From assembly GCF_047675955.1 (NCBI RefSeq), contig NC_132927.1, positions 64,399,702 to 64,463,701 on the forward strand: a stretch of 64,000 bases of DNA, given 5' to 3'. The translations under genes and the position numbers were made by a program. Shown one piece after another: positions 10,433 to 21,560 of this stretch. The notes below the pieces were generated by a model. The model saw only the letters and a list, made by a program, of their open reading frames with translations, was not told the origin of the DNA and did no database searches. Source of the DNA: Chlorocebus sabaeus (lineage: Eukaryota; Chordata; Mammalia; Primates; Cercopithecidae). Positions within the stretch are counted from its first letter, which is position 1; the number at the start of each line of letters is the position of its first letter.

Positions 10433-11720
10433 TTGAAGCCAGATTATGGCCAAGTGCAGAGCTTAGACCAACTGATGCCATTTTTGCATGTGATTTTTTT
10501 TTTTTTTTTCGTTATCTTGTTTAATTCAGTGTACTTGGAAAATGCTACGAAAATAAATTGTTTCAATATACTTTTTCTAATTACATATGTAAATATATGA
10601 TATACCAATATACATGTAGAGTATATATATAGTCAAAATCTTGGAGCTACATATTTAGCTCATGCAGTTTATAAAAAAAATTTACCACATAGCCTCGTTA
10701 GCAAAGCCAATACTCCTTCTCAAGATAATCAATCAGCTAAATCAGTCTGACTGTCAGAAAAAAAAGACACTGAGTTAATTTTTTATCCAAAAAAAATGAA
10801 TTCTAAAATCTACTGGGAAAGGCAAGAATCATATAACTTTATAATACCATTATACAAATTACTAGAAGTTGTTAGGTTTAAAATGATACTGATCTAATAT
10901 AATTAGTTACACATTATAATTATAAAAATCATTCATTATATTATAATTTTTATAAGTTATAAAATTGAGAATGTATCTATTTTCTGCTTTTCATTAATTA
11001 ACTTGTAATGGTGTAACATTTAATATGTGGTTAAAATGATAAGTTCTTTACTAAAGGAGGCCTAGAATGAAAGAGAAGGTACTCATTGTTAGGCTTGTAT
11101 GCACGTGTGTACTCACTGCAGTTGTTTGACTTTGGGGAATGTTGTAGGGGGAATTACCTTGATGCAATGGTACCCTCCAAGTATGCTGTCAAGAAGCTAT
11201 CTCAAAGGCCATGGAACAGAAAGGCTCACCAACCAAATTTAAATACTTGAATCACATGAGCTATTTAATCAATTTAAAATATAACAAGAGGCAAGGGAAA
11301 GAGATGGGTTAAGTTAATACACTTAGGATAGGGTATAAGAAGGTTAAACCAGGGTCAACTTCTCCATGAGGCACCACAGACACAATGCCCAGGGACCATC
11401 CATCTTTAGGAGCCCACAAAACTGTTTTAATTTTTTTTAAGTCAGAAAGAAAGAATGAATGTAATCTACCCTGGATTATACTAGTCTTCGTACTAATTCA
11501 GTAGTAAATATTTTTAATATTTCTTCATGCAGGAAGAGTCCCAGAAAGGCTAAAGTGCCTAGAACCCAGACAAGACATCTCCATACAGACAAGGATTGGA
11601 AGACCACACTTTCCAAAGTTTGGGGGTCACACAGTGTTCACATAGTGTCTTTTCCTGCTTCAATCTCCCCCATGGGTGGTGAGATTATGAAGACCAGAGC
11701 TGAGGTTTGAACAGGGGGTT
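10433..11720. other. Unassigned AT-rich sequence with poly(T) run
   Basis: A 17-nt poly(T) run at about 10494-10510 could be the tail of an old antisense retroelement. Around 10900-10965 the DNA is almost only A and T, with partly self-complementary phrases. No gene is recognised. Confidence 0.5.
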
Positions 11721-11721
11721 T

Positions 11722-11862
11722 AGGCCAGGTGCAGTGGCTCATATCTGTAATCCTAACACTTTGGGAGGCTGAGGCGGGAGGATCGCTTGAGAGCAGAAAT
11801 GTGAGACCAGCCTGGGCAACGTGGTGAAACCCCATCTCTAAAAAAAAAAAAAGAAGAAGAAG
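11722..11862 (+). mobile_element. Free left Alu monomer-like (FLAM) or truncated Alu
   Basis: Sense Alu left arm from 'ggccaggtgcagtggctcat' to 'gtgaaaccccatctctaaa', followed directly by a poly(A)/GAA tail at about 11840-11864. No right arm is present, as in FLAM elements. Confidence 0.85.
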
Positions 11863-11864
11863 AG

Positions 11865-13865
11865 TGAACAGAAAGTACCTGGAGCCAAAACAAACACCAG
11901 CTCATCTGAGAGACTCAGGACAAAATGTGCCTGGCCACAGCTAACGCTTGGGAATCAACCAGCTCACCAGCTTTAGGCTTTGACTGAATTTCTTAGGCAG
12001 AGCACATGTGGGGCCAAAATAAGGCCATACTGGAAGTCGCCAGTGGATGGACAATTTAAGTATGACTTAGTGTCAACCCAGAAGTGGCAGCATCATATTT
12101 TAAGACTCGGTCTTTCCATGTCTTTGTATCTGTAAGTAAATCTCTTGTTTTTTCCATCACACATTCTATTTCTTCTGTTTAACTAGAGATGGGGTCTTGC
12201 TATTTTGCCCAGGCTAGTCTTGACTCCTGGTCTCAAACAATCCATATCTTACAGGTTACCTACTATCTATTATATTTAATAGATGCTTACGGATTCTGCC
12301 TGTGTCTCACAAGATATTTTTTGGCCTTTATTTATTCTAAACATATCCTGTGAATGTTGCCTGTATCTCATAAGCTACTAGCTTATTAGAAAAATTAAAT
12401 AAGAATAATGTATGAGATTAAGAAATTTCACCATTTATTTCATTAAATGTAATCAAACCTGTTTTATGTAAACAAAGAGAAAGTATACATATATACCATA
12501 AAAAACTGTACTTCATTAATTTTTCCTCATGCTTTCATGTTTTTATTTTATATCAAAAAGTAGAAAATATTAAACATTTTATAAGGTGAAATTAGGTGAA
12601 CATTGTAATTTAAATATGTTTATTATTATAAAGTATATTTAAACTAAAAGGAATCACATACAAAAATATATTTATCTATAGGCTTTATCACAAGGTAACT
12701 TGAAAATTTGATACTCCCTAAAAATACTCTAGTTACATGTTTTAAATTAATCATCACTAACTTATTCTACCTGCGCTGTTAATAGGCGCTTTTCTTTTCA
12801 GTTAGTGACTTAGACTAAGGATAAGCATTGGGATGTAGAAAAAACCAATCTAATGAAATATGTCTTGGGGGAGGGTAGACAGGGGGAAGCCATTTTTAAC
12901 ATTCATTATTTCTTATCAATGCTTTTGCTTTTTGCTTTATCTTTGTCAAGAGCTATGGATTTCCTGATAATGGTGGGGGATGAAAGAGTAGGTCATTAAA
13001 TGAAAGTTAGGCCCATGACTACAGTTAGTATTTCTGACTTCAGAACACACAACAAAGGCCAAAATGTCCCCATTTCTAATGCCATCCTTCATCTTTAACA
13101 GAAATACGTTCAAGACAGTAAAAGAAAGATTTTGAGAATCTTTCATTTAATCAATTAAACGACCTTTCTTTCAAGTCAGTATTTCAAATTATCTGTGCCC
13201 TGGGAGACCTTACAGCCCAGAGTGATAAGCCATAGTAAGAATTGGAAAGGTGAAATGTTTACCTTTCTTAGATGAAGAGGTAGGCTATAGAAAAGGAAAA
13301 ATGGGAAAAGAGAACTCTGTAATACCAGGAAAGAAGACCCCAGGGGTCTAAGCACCCCAGTTTGAAAGCAATGGTCTATTCTACACAATTCAACTGATAA
13401 TTGTCTATTGACATCATAATCATAAAGTATTTTAATCTCATGATATTTTAAGAATCTTAAATTCAAGGTCCACTTCTTATATTCACTCATTACCCCACTG
13501 TGCTCCACATGTAACAGAGGCTCCACAATAACTCTTTGTTGTTTACCCAATTACTCATGCATTTGTCAAGAACCTACAATGAATAAGGTACTGAGATGAC
13601 AATTAATCCAAGGAGAATTTACCATCACAGACTCTGTGACAAGCAGTGTACTAAACACTGGAGATAATAAACGAAACTGTTTCTTTGAGAAGTTGACAGA
13701 TTAATACCTGTTATTATATATAGACTCAATACCTGGGTCCCCTTTATTATAAAGTCTCCTTGATTCTGTTCCCACTACCACTTTTATGCTTTATATATTA
13801 ATTGAGAAGAGGCAAAAGTAAAGCCATTCGTAGAGCTTGCAAATCACACACAAAAAGGAGATGGG
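11865..13865. other. Unassigned sequence
   Basis: AT-rich between 12250 and 12780. A 124-codon minus-strand open frame at 13176-13550 shows no motif I recognise and may be chance. A decayed 'gcagtgtactaaacactgg' phrase near 13644 resembles many old repeats. Except for the Alu piece at 12183-12245, nothing is assigned. Confidence 0.4.
12183..12245 (-). mobile_element. Short antisense Alu fragment
   Basis: 'tagagatggggtcttgctat' and 'cccaggctagtcttgactcc' match an internal antisense Alu segment only about 60 bp long. Confidence 0.7.
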
Positions 13866-13902
13866 TCAGATTTGGCCCATGAGCGTGGTTTGCTGACCCC
13901 TG
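13866..13902 (-). mobile_element. hAT-Charlie-type terminal fragment
   Basis: 'cagatttggcccatgagcgt' followed by 'ggtttgctgacccctg' is the terminus of the same hAT family as 1126-1345. Only about 37 bp remain. The stretch 13903-14253 has no recognised feature. Confidence 0.65.
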
Positions 13903-14253
13903 ATTTAAGAGAAAGAGGGGAAAAAACAGAGTAAAGTGTTCTACAGCAGCAATGATCTGTACGTGCTGATACACCGCGACTAGTTTTACAACATCGTCTG
14001 AAAAGTCGGGGAAGAACAGCAAGTGTGCTTTTTGGTTTATTCAAGAAGAAATCATGGACAGGAACATCGTTTTTTGAGCCATCTGTTAAAGTCAGAGGGT
14101 GTACAGGAAAATGGAACAATGTAGATAAACAAGGTAATGAGTCATTTGACTGTCAGGACTTTTTTATACCTCCAACACAACCAGGCTCATTTCTCTCAAT
14201 GGGATGGCTGTACAATGGCTACCATCAAAGCCAGTGTCACAAAATTAACCATT

Positions 14254-14264
14254 AAAAGCAGTTT
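14254..14264. repeat. Left target-site duplication of the antisense Alu
   Basis: 'aaaagcagttt' precedes the Alu poly(T). The core 'aaagcagttt' is repeated after the Alu at 14448-14457 and again after the L1 at 20625-20634. Confidence 0.8.
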
Positions 14265-14445
14265 CTTTTGTTTCGTTTTTTGGTTATTTGGTTTTTTTGA
14301 GACGGAGTCTCACTCTGTCACCGAGGCTGGAGTGCAGTGGCATGGTCTCGGCTCACTACAACCTGCGCCTCCCGGGTTCAAGCGATTCTTCTGCCTCAGC
14401 CTGCCAAAGTGCTGGGATTACAGGCGTGAGCCACCATGCTTGGCC
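14265..14445 (-). mobile_element. Antisense Alu (AluS-like) with internal deletion
   Basis: Starts with a T-rich tail, then 'gagacggagtctcactctgt', and ends with 'gtgagccaccatgcttggcc'. About half the element is missing: the sequence jumps from 'ttctgcctcagcct' directly to 'gccaaagtgctgggattaca'. This fits a deletion between the two similar 'cctcagcct'/'cctcggcct' phrases of a normal Alu. Confidence 0.92.
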
Positions 14446-14458
14446 TGAAAGCAGTTTT
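14444..14458. repeat. L1 target-site duplication, left copy
   Basis: 'cctgaaagcagtttt' flanks the L1 3' end and is repeated exactly at 20621-20635 beside the L1 5' end. This defines the insertion as target-primed. The 'cc' may belong to the Alu end. Confidence 0.9.
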
Positions 14459-14608
14459 TTTTTTTTAATTTATTTATTATTATTAAACTTCAAGTTGTAG
14501 GGTACATGTGCACAACGTGCAGGTTTGCTACATATGTATACTTGTGCCATGTTGGTGTGCTGCACCCATCAACTCGTCATTTACATCAGGTATAACTCCC
14601 AATGCAAT

Positions 14609-14630
14609 CCCTCCCCCCTCCCCCCTCCCC
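14609..14630 (-). other. G-quadruplex-type polypurine tract in the L1 3' UTR
   Basis: The plus strand reads 'ccctcccccctcccccctcccc' in this span. The minus (L1 sense) strand therefore has four runs of three or more G with single-A loops, the known G-rich tract of L1PA 3' UTRs. Confidence 0.85.
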
Positions 14631-14685
14631 ATGATAGGCCCCGGTGTGTGATGTTCCCCTTCCCGAGTCCAAGTGATCTCATTGT

Positions 14686-17600
14686 TCAGTTCCCGCCTAT
14701 GAGTGAGAACATGCGGTGTTTGGTTTTCTGTTCTTGTGATAGTTTGCTAAGAATGATGGTTTCCAGCTGCATCCATGTCCCTACAAAGGACACAAACTCA
14801 TCCTTTTTAATGGCTGCATAGTATTCCATGGTGTATATGTGCCACATTTTCTTCATCCAATCTGTCACTGATGGACATTTGGGTTGATTCCAAGTCTTTG
14901 CTATTGTGAATAGTGCTGCAATAAACATACGTGTGCATGTGTCCTTATAGCAGCATAATTTATAATCCTTTGGGTATATACCCAGTAATGGGATGGCTGG
15001 GTCATATGGTACATCTAGTTCTAGATCCTTGAGGAATCGCCATACTGTTTTCCATAATGGTTGAACTAGTTTACACTCCCACCAACAGTGTAAAAGTGTT
15101 CCTATTTCTCCACATCCTCTCCAGCACCTGTTGTTTCCTGACTTTTGAATGATCGCCATTCTAACTGGTGTGAGATGGTATCTCATTGTGGTTTTGATTT
15201 GCATTTCTCTGATGGCCAGTGATGATGAGCATTTTTTCATGTGTCTGTTGGCTGTATGAATGTCTTCTTTTGAGAAATGTCTGTTCATATCCTTTGCCCA
15301 CTTTTGGATGGGGTTGTTTGTTTTTTTCTTGTAAATTTGTTTGAGTTCTTTGTAGGTTCTGGATATTAGCCCTTTGTCAGATGAGTAGATTGCAAAAATT
15401 TTCTCCCATTCTGTAGGTTGCCTGCTCACTCTGATGGTAGTTTCTTTTGCTGTGCAGAAGCTCTTTAGTTTGATGAGATCCCATTTGTCAATTTTGGCTT
15501 TTGCTGCCGTTGCTTTTGGTGTTTTAGACATGAAGTCTTTGCCCATGCCTATGTCCTGAATGGTACTACCTAGGTTTTCCTCTAGGATTTTTATGGTATT
15601 AGGTCTAACATTTAAGTCTCTAATCCATCTTGAATTAATTTTCGTATAAGGAGTAAGGAAAGGATCCAGTTTCAGCTTTCTACTTATGGCTAGCCAGTTT
15701 TCCCAGCACCATTTATTAAATAGGGAATCCTTTCCCCATTTCTTGTTTCTCTCAGGTTTGTCAAAGATCAGATGGCTGTAGATGTGTGGTATTATTTCTG
15801 AGGACTCTGTTCTGTTCCATTGGTCTATATCTCTGTTTTGGTACCAGTACCATGCTGTTTTGGTTACTGTAGCCTTGTAGTATAGTTTGAAGTCAGGTAG
15901 CGTGATGCCTCCAGCTTTGTTCTTTTGACTTAGGATTGTCTTGGAGATGCGGGCTCTTTTTTGGTTCCATATGAACTTTAAAGCAGTTTTTTCCAATTCT
16001 GTGAAGAAGCTCATTGGTAGCTTGATGGGGATGGCATTGAATCTATAAATTACCTTGGGCAGTATGGCCATTTTCACGATATTGATTCTTCCTATCCATG
16101 AGCATGGTATGTTCTTCCATTTGTTTGTGTCCTCTTTGATTTCACTGAGCAGTGGTTTGTAGTTCTCCTTGAAGAGGTCCTTTACATCCCTTGTAAGTTG
16201 GATTCCTAGGTATTTTATTCTCTTTGAAGCAATTGTGAATGGAAGTTCATTCCTGATTTGGCTCTCTGTTTGACTGTCACTGGTGTATAAGAATGCTTGT
16301 GATTTTTGCACATTAATTTTGTATCCTGAGACTTTGCTGAAGTTGCTGATCAGCTTAAGGAGATTTTGGGCTGAGACAATGGGGTTTTCTAAATATACAA
16401 TCATGTCGTCTGCAAACAGGGACAATTTGACTTCTTCTTTTCCTAACTGAATCCCCTTGATTTCTTTCTCTTGCCTGATTGCCCTAGCCAGAACTTCCAA
16501 CACTATGTTGAATAGGAGTGGTGAGAGAGGGCATCCCTGTCTTGTGCCAGTTTTCAAAGGGAATTTTTCCAGTTTTTGCCCATTCAGTATGATATTGGCT
16601 GTGGGTTTGTCATAAATAGCTCTTATGATTTTGAAGTACGTTCCATCAATACCGAATTTATTGAGCGTTTTTAGCATGAAGGGCTGTTGAATTTTGTCAA
16701 AAGCCTTTTCTGCATCTATTGAGATAATGATGTGGTTCTTGTCTTTGGTTCTGTTTATATGCTGGATTATGTTTATTGATTTGCGAATGTTGAACCAGCC
16801 TTGCATCCCAGGGATGAAGCCCACTTGATCATGGTGGATAAGCTTTTTGATGTGCTGCTGAATCCGGTTTGCCAGTATTTTATTGAGGATTTTTGCATCG
16901 ATGTTCATCAGGGATATTGGTCTAAAATTCTCTTTTTTTGTTGTGTCTCTGCCAGGCTTTGGTATCAGGATGATGTTGGCCTCATAAAATGAGTTAGGGA
17001 GGATTCCGTCTTTTTCTATTGATTGGAATAGTTTCAGAAGGAATGGTACCAGCTCCTCCTTGTACCTCTGGTAGAATTCAGCTGTGAATCCATCTGGTCC
17101 TGGACTTTTTTTGGTTGGTAGGCTATTAATTATTGCCTCAATTTCAGAGCCTACTATTGGTCTATTCAGGGATTCAACTTCTTCCTGGTTTAGTCTTGGA
17201 AGAGTGTAAGTGTCCAGGAAATTATCCATTTCTTCTAGATTTTCCAGTTTATTTGTGTAGAGGTGTTTATAGTATTCTCTGATGGTAGTTTGTATTTCTG
17301 TGGGGTCGGTGGTGATATCCCCTTTATCATTTTTAATTGCGTCGATTTGATTCTTCTCTCTTTTCTTCTTTATTAGTCTTGCTAGTGGTCTGTCAATTTT
17401 GTTGATCTTTTCAAAAAACCAACTCCTGGATTCATTGATTTTTTGGAGGGTTTTTTGTGTCTCTATCTCCTTCAGTTCTGCTCTGATCTTAGTTATTTCT
17501 TGCCTTCTGCTAGCTTTCGAATGTGTTTGCTCTTGCTTCTCTAGTTCTTTTAATTGCGATGTTAGAGTGTCAATTTGAGATCTTTCCTGCTTTCTCTTGT

Positions 17601-18513
17601 GGGCATTTAGTGCTATAAATTTCCCTCTACACACTGCTTTAAATGTGTCCCAGAGATTCTGCTATGTTGTATCTTTGTTCTCATTGGTTTCAAATAACAT
17701 CTTTATTTCTGCCTTCATTTCATTATGTACCCAGTAGTCATTCAGGAGCAGGTTGTTCAGTTTCCATGTAGTTGAGCGGTTTTGATTGAGTTTCTTAGTC
17801 CTGAGTTCTAATTTGATTGCACTGTGGTCTGAGAGACAGTTTGTTATAATTTCTGTTCTTGTACATTTGCTGAGGAGTGCTTTACTTCCGATTACGTGGT
17901 CAATTTTGGAGTAAGTACGATGTGGTGCTGAGAAGAATGTATATTCTGTTGATTTGGGGTGGAGAGTTCTATAGATGTCTATTAGGTCTGCTTGCTGCAG
18001 AGATGAGTTCAATTCCTGGATATCCTTGTTAACTTTCTGTCTCGTTGATCTGTCTAATGTTGACAGTGGAGCGTTGAAGTCTCCCATTATTATTGTATGG
18101 GAGTCTAAGTCTCTTTGTAAGTCTCTAAGGACTTGCTTTATGAATCTGGGTGCTCCTGTATTGGGTGCATATATATTTAGGATAGTTAGCTCTTCCTGTT
18201 GAATTGATCCCTTTACCATTATGTAATGGCCTTCTTTGTCTCTTTTGATCTTTGATGGTTTAAAGTCTGTTTTATCAGAGACTAGTATTGCAACCCCCGC
18301 TTTTTTGTGTTCTCCATTTGCTTGGTAAATCTTCCTCCATCCCTTTATTTTGAGCCTATGTATGTCTCTGCGTGTGAGATGGGTCTCCTGAATACAGCAG
18401 ACTGATGGGTCTTGACTCTTTATCCAGTTTGCCAGTCTGTGTCTTTTAATTGGAGCATTTAGTCCATTTACATTTAAGGTTAAGATTGTTATGTGTGAAC
18501 TTGATCCTGCCAT
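14686..18513 (-). pseudogene. L1 ORF2 (endonuclease/reverse transcriptase) with one nonsense codon
   Basis: ORF2p nicks target DNA and copies L1 RNA at the nick. The frame is 1275 codons before the terminal stop, exactly the canonical length, with no frameshift. Codon 284 is TAG (plus-strand 'cta' at 17662-17664); this splits it into a 283-codon endonuclease half and a downstream frame from 17661. Endonuclease residues N14, E43, D145, N147, D205, D229 and H230 are in place. The reverse transcriptase 'FADD' motif lies near residues 700-703. A cysteine-rich C-terminal motif 'CWRGCGEIG...HCWWEC' is present. The second L1 here has TGC (Cys) at the same codon. Without readthrough only a truncated endonuclease protein could be made, so I call it a pseudogene, although it is one base from open. 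Confidence 0.95.
17662..17664 (-). other. Premature TAG stop in L1 ORF2, codon 284
   Basis: The minus strand reads 'aca aca tag cag aat'. The frame on both sides is continuous L1 ORF2. The stop sits in the linker between the endonuclease and reverse transcriptase regions. Confidence 0.95.
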
Positions 18514-18576
18514 TATGATATTAACTGGTTATTTTGCTCCTTAGTTGATGCAGTTTCTTCCTAGCCTTGATGGTCT

Positions 18577-19593
18577 TTACATTTTGGCATGTTTTTGCAA
18601 TGGCTGGTACCGGTTGTTCCTTTCCATGTTTAGTGCTTCCTTCAGGGTCTCTTGTAAGGCAGGCCTAGTGGTGACAAAATCTCTAAGCATTTGCTTATCT
18701 GTAAAGGATTTTATTTCTCCTTCACTTATGAAACTTAGTTTGGCTGGATATGAAATTCTGGGTTTAAAATTCTTTTCTTTAAGAATGTTGAATATTGGCC
18801 CCCACTCTCTTCTGGCTTGAAGAGTTTCTGCCGAGAGATCTGCTGTTAGTCTGATGGGCTTCCCTTTGTGGGTAACCCGACCTTTCTCTCTGGCTGCCCT
18901 TAAGATTTTTTCCTTCATTTCAACTTTGGTGAATCTGGCAATTATGTGTCTTGGAGTTGCTCTTCTCGAGGAGTATCTTTGTGGCGTTCTCTGTATTTCC
19001 TGGATTTGAATGTTGGCCTGCCCTACTAGGTTGGGGAAGTTCTCCTGGATGATATCCTGAAGAGTGTTTTCCAACTTGGTTCCATTTTCCCCGTCACTTT
19101 CAGGCACCCCAATCAGACGTAGATTTGGTCTTTTTACATAATCCCATACTTCTTGCAGGCTTTGTTCATTTCTTTTTCTTCTTTTTTCTTTTGGTTTCTC
19201 TTCTCGCTTCGTTTCATTCATTTGATCCTCCATCGCTGACATTCTTTCTTCCAGTTGATCGAGACGGTTACTGAAGCTTGTGCATTTGTCACGTATTTCT
19301 CGTGCCATGGTTTTCGTCTCTTTCATTTCGTTTGTGAGCTTCTCTGCATTAATTACTCTAGCCATCAATTCTTCCACTTTTTTTTCAAGATTTTTAGTTT
19401 CTTTGCGCTGGGTACGTAATTCCTCCTTTAGCTCTGAGAAATTTGATGGACTGAAGCCTTCTTCTCTCATCTCATCAAAGTCATTCTCCGTCCAGCTTTG
19501 ATCCGTTGCTGGCGATGAGCTGTGCTCCTTTGCCGGGGGAGATGCACTCTTATTTTTTGAATTTCCAGCTTTTCTGCCCTGCTTTTTCCCCAT
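18577..19593 (-). CDS. L1 ORF1p, intact RNA-binding protein
   Basis: A 338-codon uninterrupted frame, the same length as human ORF1p. The protein trimerises, binds L1 RNA in cis in cytoplasmic particles and acts as a nucleic-acid chaperone. The N-terminal tail is basic, with S18-P and S27-P. A heptad-rich coiled coil runs from about residue 50 to 150, the RNA-recognition domain from about 155 (starting 'RPNLRLIGVPE'), with T203-P and T213-P, and the C-terminal domain from about 262 ('REWGPIFNIL'). These four proline-directed sites match those I know to matter in human ORF1p. The start is the first ATG after the 5' UTR. The coiled-coil half differs strongly from the human sequence as I know it, while the C-terminal half is very close, pointing to a non-human primate lineage. 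It is coding-competent; its expression is unknown. Confidence 0.95.
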   Translation of the reverse strand: MGKKQGRKAGNSKNKSASPPAKEHSSSPATDQSWTENDFDEMREEGFSPSNFSELKEELRTQRKETKNLEKKVEELMARVINAEKLTNEMKETKTMAREIRDKCTSFSNRLDQLEERMSAMEDQMNETKREEKPKEKRRKRNEQSLQEVWDYVKRPNLRLIGVPESDGENGTKLENTLQDIIQENFPNLVGQANIQIQEIQRTPQRYSSRRATPRHIIARFTKVEMKEKILRAAREKGRVTHKGKPIRLTADLSAETLQARREWGPIFNILKEKNFKPRISYPAKLSFISEGEIKSFTDKQMLRDFVTTRPALQETLKEALNMERNNRYQPLQKHAKM

Positions 19594-20622
19594 CTTTGTG
19601 GTTTTATCTGCCTCTGGTCTTTGATGATGGTGATGTACTGATGGGGTTTTGGTGTAGGTGTCCTTCCTGTTTGATAGCTTTCCTTCTAACAGTCAGGATC
19701 CTCAGCTGTAGGTTGTAGCTGTAGGAGATTGCTTGAGGTCCACTCCAGACCCTGTTTGCCTGGGTATCAGCAGCAGAGGCTGCAGAAGATAGAATATTTC
19801 TGAACAGCGAGTGTACCTGTCTGATTCTTGCTTTGGAATCTTCCTCTCAGGGGTGTACTCCACCCTGTGAGGTGTGGGGTGTCAGACTGCCCCTAGTGGG
19901 GGATGTCTCCCAGTTAGGCTACTCAGGGGTCAGGGACCCACTTGAGCAGGGAGTCTGTCCCTTCTCAGATCTCAACCTCCGTGTTGGGAGATCCACTGCT
20001 CTCTTCAAAGCTGTCAGACAGAGTCGTTTGCGTCTGCAGAGCTGCTGCATTTGTTATTATTTACTGTGCCCTGTCCCCAGAGGTGGAGTCTACAGAGACA
20101 GGCAGGTTTCCTTGAGCTGCTGTGAGCTCCACCCAGTTCGAGCTTCCCAGCAGCTTTGTTTACCTACTTAAGCCTCAGCAATGGCGGGCGCCCCTCCCCC
20201 AGCCTCGCTGCTGCCTTGCCGGTAGATCACAGACTGCTGTGCTAGCAATGAGGGAGGCTCCGTGGGTGTGGGACACTCCCGGCCAGGTGTGGGATATGAT
20301 CTCCTGGTGTGCCTGTCTGCTTAAAGCGCAGTATTGGGGTGGGAGTTACCCGATTTTCCAGGTGTTGTGTGTCTCAGTTCCCCTGGCTAGGAAAAGGGAT
20401 TCCCTTCCCCCTTGCGCTTTCCAGGTGAGGCAATGCCTCGCCCTGCTTCAGCTCTCGCTGGTCGGGCTGCAGCAGCTGACCAGCACCGATCGTCTGGCAC
20501 TCCCCAGTGAGATGAACCCAGTACCTCAGTTGAAAATGCAGAAATCGCCGGTCTTCTGTGTCGCTCGCGCTGGGAGTTGGAGACTGGAGCTGTTCCTATT
20601 CGGCCATCTTGCTCCGCCCCCC
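19594..20622 (-). promoter_or_regulatory. L1 5' UTR with internal promoter
   Basis: About 1.03 kb, GC-richer than the surroundings. It begins with the L1 start and a YY1-type 'caagatggccg' site (plus-strand 20601-20611) that positions transcription initiation in human L1. The sequence is near complete, so a sense promoter could act. L1PA 5' UTRs can also fire antisense, which here would read rightwards into 20.6 kb and beyond. Promoter activity is inference. Confidence 0.8.
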
Positions 20623-20635
20623 TGAAAGCAGTTTT
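20621..20635. repeat. L1 target-site duplication, right copy
   Basis: 'cctgaaagcagtttt', identical to 14444-14458. The implied nick is after 'gcagtttt' and before 'at', close to the L1 endonuclease preference TTTT/AA. Confidence 0.9.
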
Positions 20636-20879
20636 ATCTAAAATTTTTTCTCCTCTGACATGAAAGAATGTCAGAAGAGAAGGCTGACTATATTAGCTCC
20701 AATACAACTACAAAGGATGCTGGGATATGTAGTCTTCCTGTGAGCTGAGAAGAGGAAATCGTGTAGTAAACACACAGAATTGTCTCTGACACAACATACC
20801 TTCCTATTTCTTGCATACTTTTTTCTTGATGCTACACGTCTTTCAGTAGCTTCTTGAGAAGGTTAGATAGAGGCAAAAT

Positions 20880-21560
20880 GTGGGGACTCATGTGTCTTAA
20901 AATGTCTTTATTCTAGCTTCACATTAACTAATAGCATGTCTGGGTATAAGATTCCTGGCTAGAAATTTTGATTTCCTTTGGAATGTTGTAGAAATTGCCC
21001 TAATATATCTAGCTTCCAGTTTTGCTGTTGAGAAGTGTCTCATCATTGGGATTCTTTTGTTGCTGTTTTTCCTCTCTCCTTTCTCCCTGGAAGTTTGTAG
21101 AAATTTCTCCGTGGTGCCCTAGTAATTTGATATTCCACATAGGTTTTCTCTATATGGATCTATTTTCATTCATTTCTCTGGATAGTGGTGAACCTTTCAA
21201 TCTGAGAACTCATGCCTTTTCATTTTGGAGATTTTTCTTGAAATTATTCAGTGTATCACATTCTCTCTTTTTGTGTGTGTGTTATTGTCCTTGCTGAATG
21301 CCTTTTATTCTTTGGGACTACTTTTATGATTTTTTTTCTCACCTGAATGTTATATGTTTACCATTTTATTCTACTTTCTAAAGAGGTTTCCTCAATGTTG
21401 TTTTCTAACCATTTATTGGACTTTTTACCATTGAGTTTTTAATTTTTAATTTCCAAGAGCTCTTTTATATTCTCAGAATATTTCCTTTTATGGAGGCCTG
21501 TTCTTTATCCACAGGTGCTATCTTTTTACAAAGATTTAAGGATATTATTTCTTTGAAGTT
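20880..21560 (-). repeat. Ancient L1M/HAL1-type ORF1 remnant, antisense
   Basis: The series 'gtctttattctagcttcaca', 'gctgttgagaagtgtctcat', 'ggtgaacctttcaatctgag' and 'tttaatttccaagagctctt' follows the antisense order of the ORF1 region of old mammalian L1. Phrases are clear but the frame is broken. The sequence 20636-20880 is unassigned. Confidence 0.6.

Larger units (their letters stand above)
14459..20622 (-). mobile_element. Full-length antisense L1PA-type LINE-1, near-intact
   Basis: On the minus strand the order is: 5' UTR with the start 'gggcggagcaagatggccga' (20622 to 19594), intact ORF1 (19593-18577), a 63-nt spacer, ORF2 (18513-14686) with one stop codon, a 3' UTR with a G-rich tract, AATAAA-like signals and a short poly(A) of about 12. 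Identical 14-15 bp target duplications lie on both sides. It inserted exactly at the 5' end of the older Alu at 14265-14445. Length is about 6.2 kb, as expected for a complete L1. Confidence 0.97.

Noticed and set aside
13176..13550. 124-codon minus-strand frame
   Set aside because: No motif, AT-rich surroundings and no promoter or splice context.
20122..20625. 167-codon plus-strand frame
   Set aside because: Antisense to the first L1's 5' UTR. It is not the known antisense ORF0 as far as I can tell, and I cannot support a protein.
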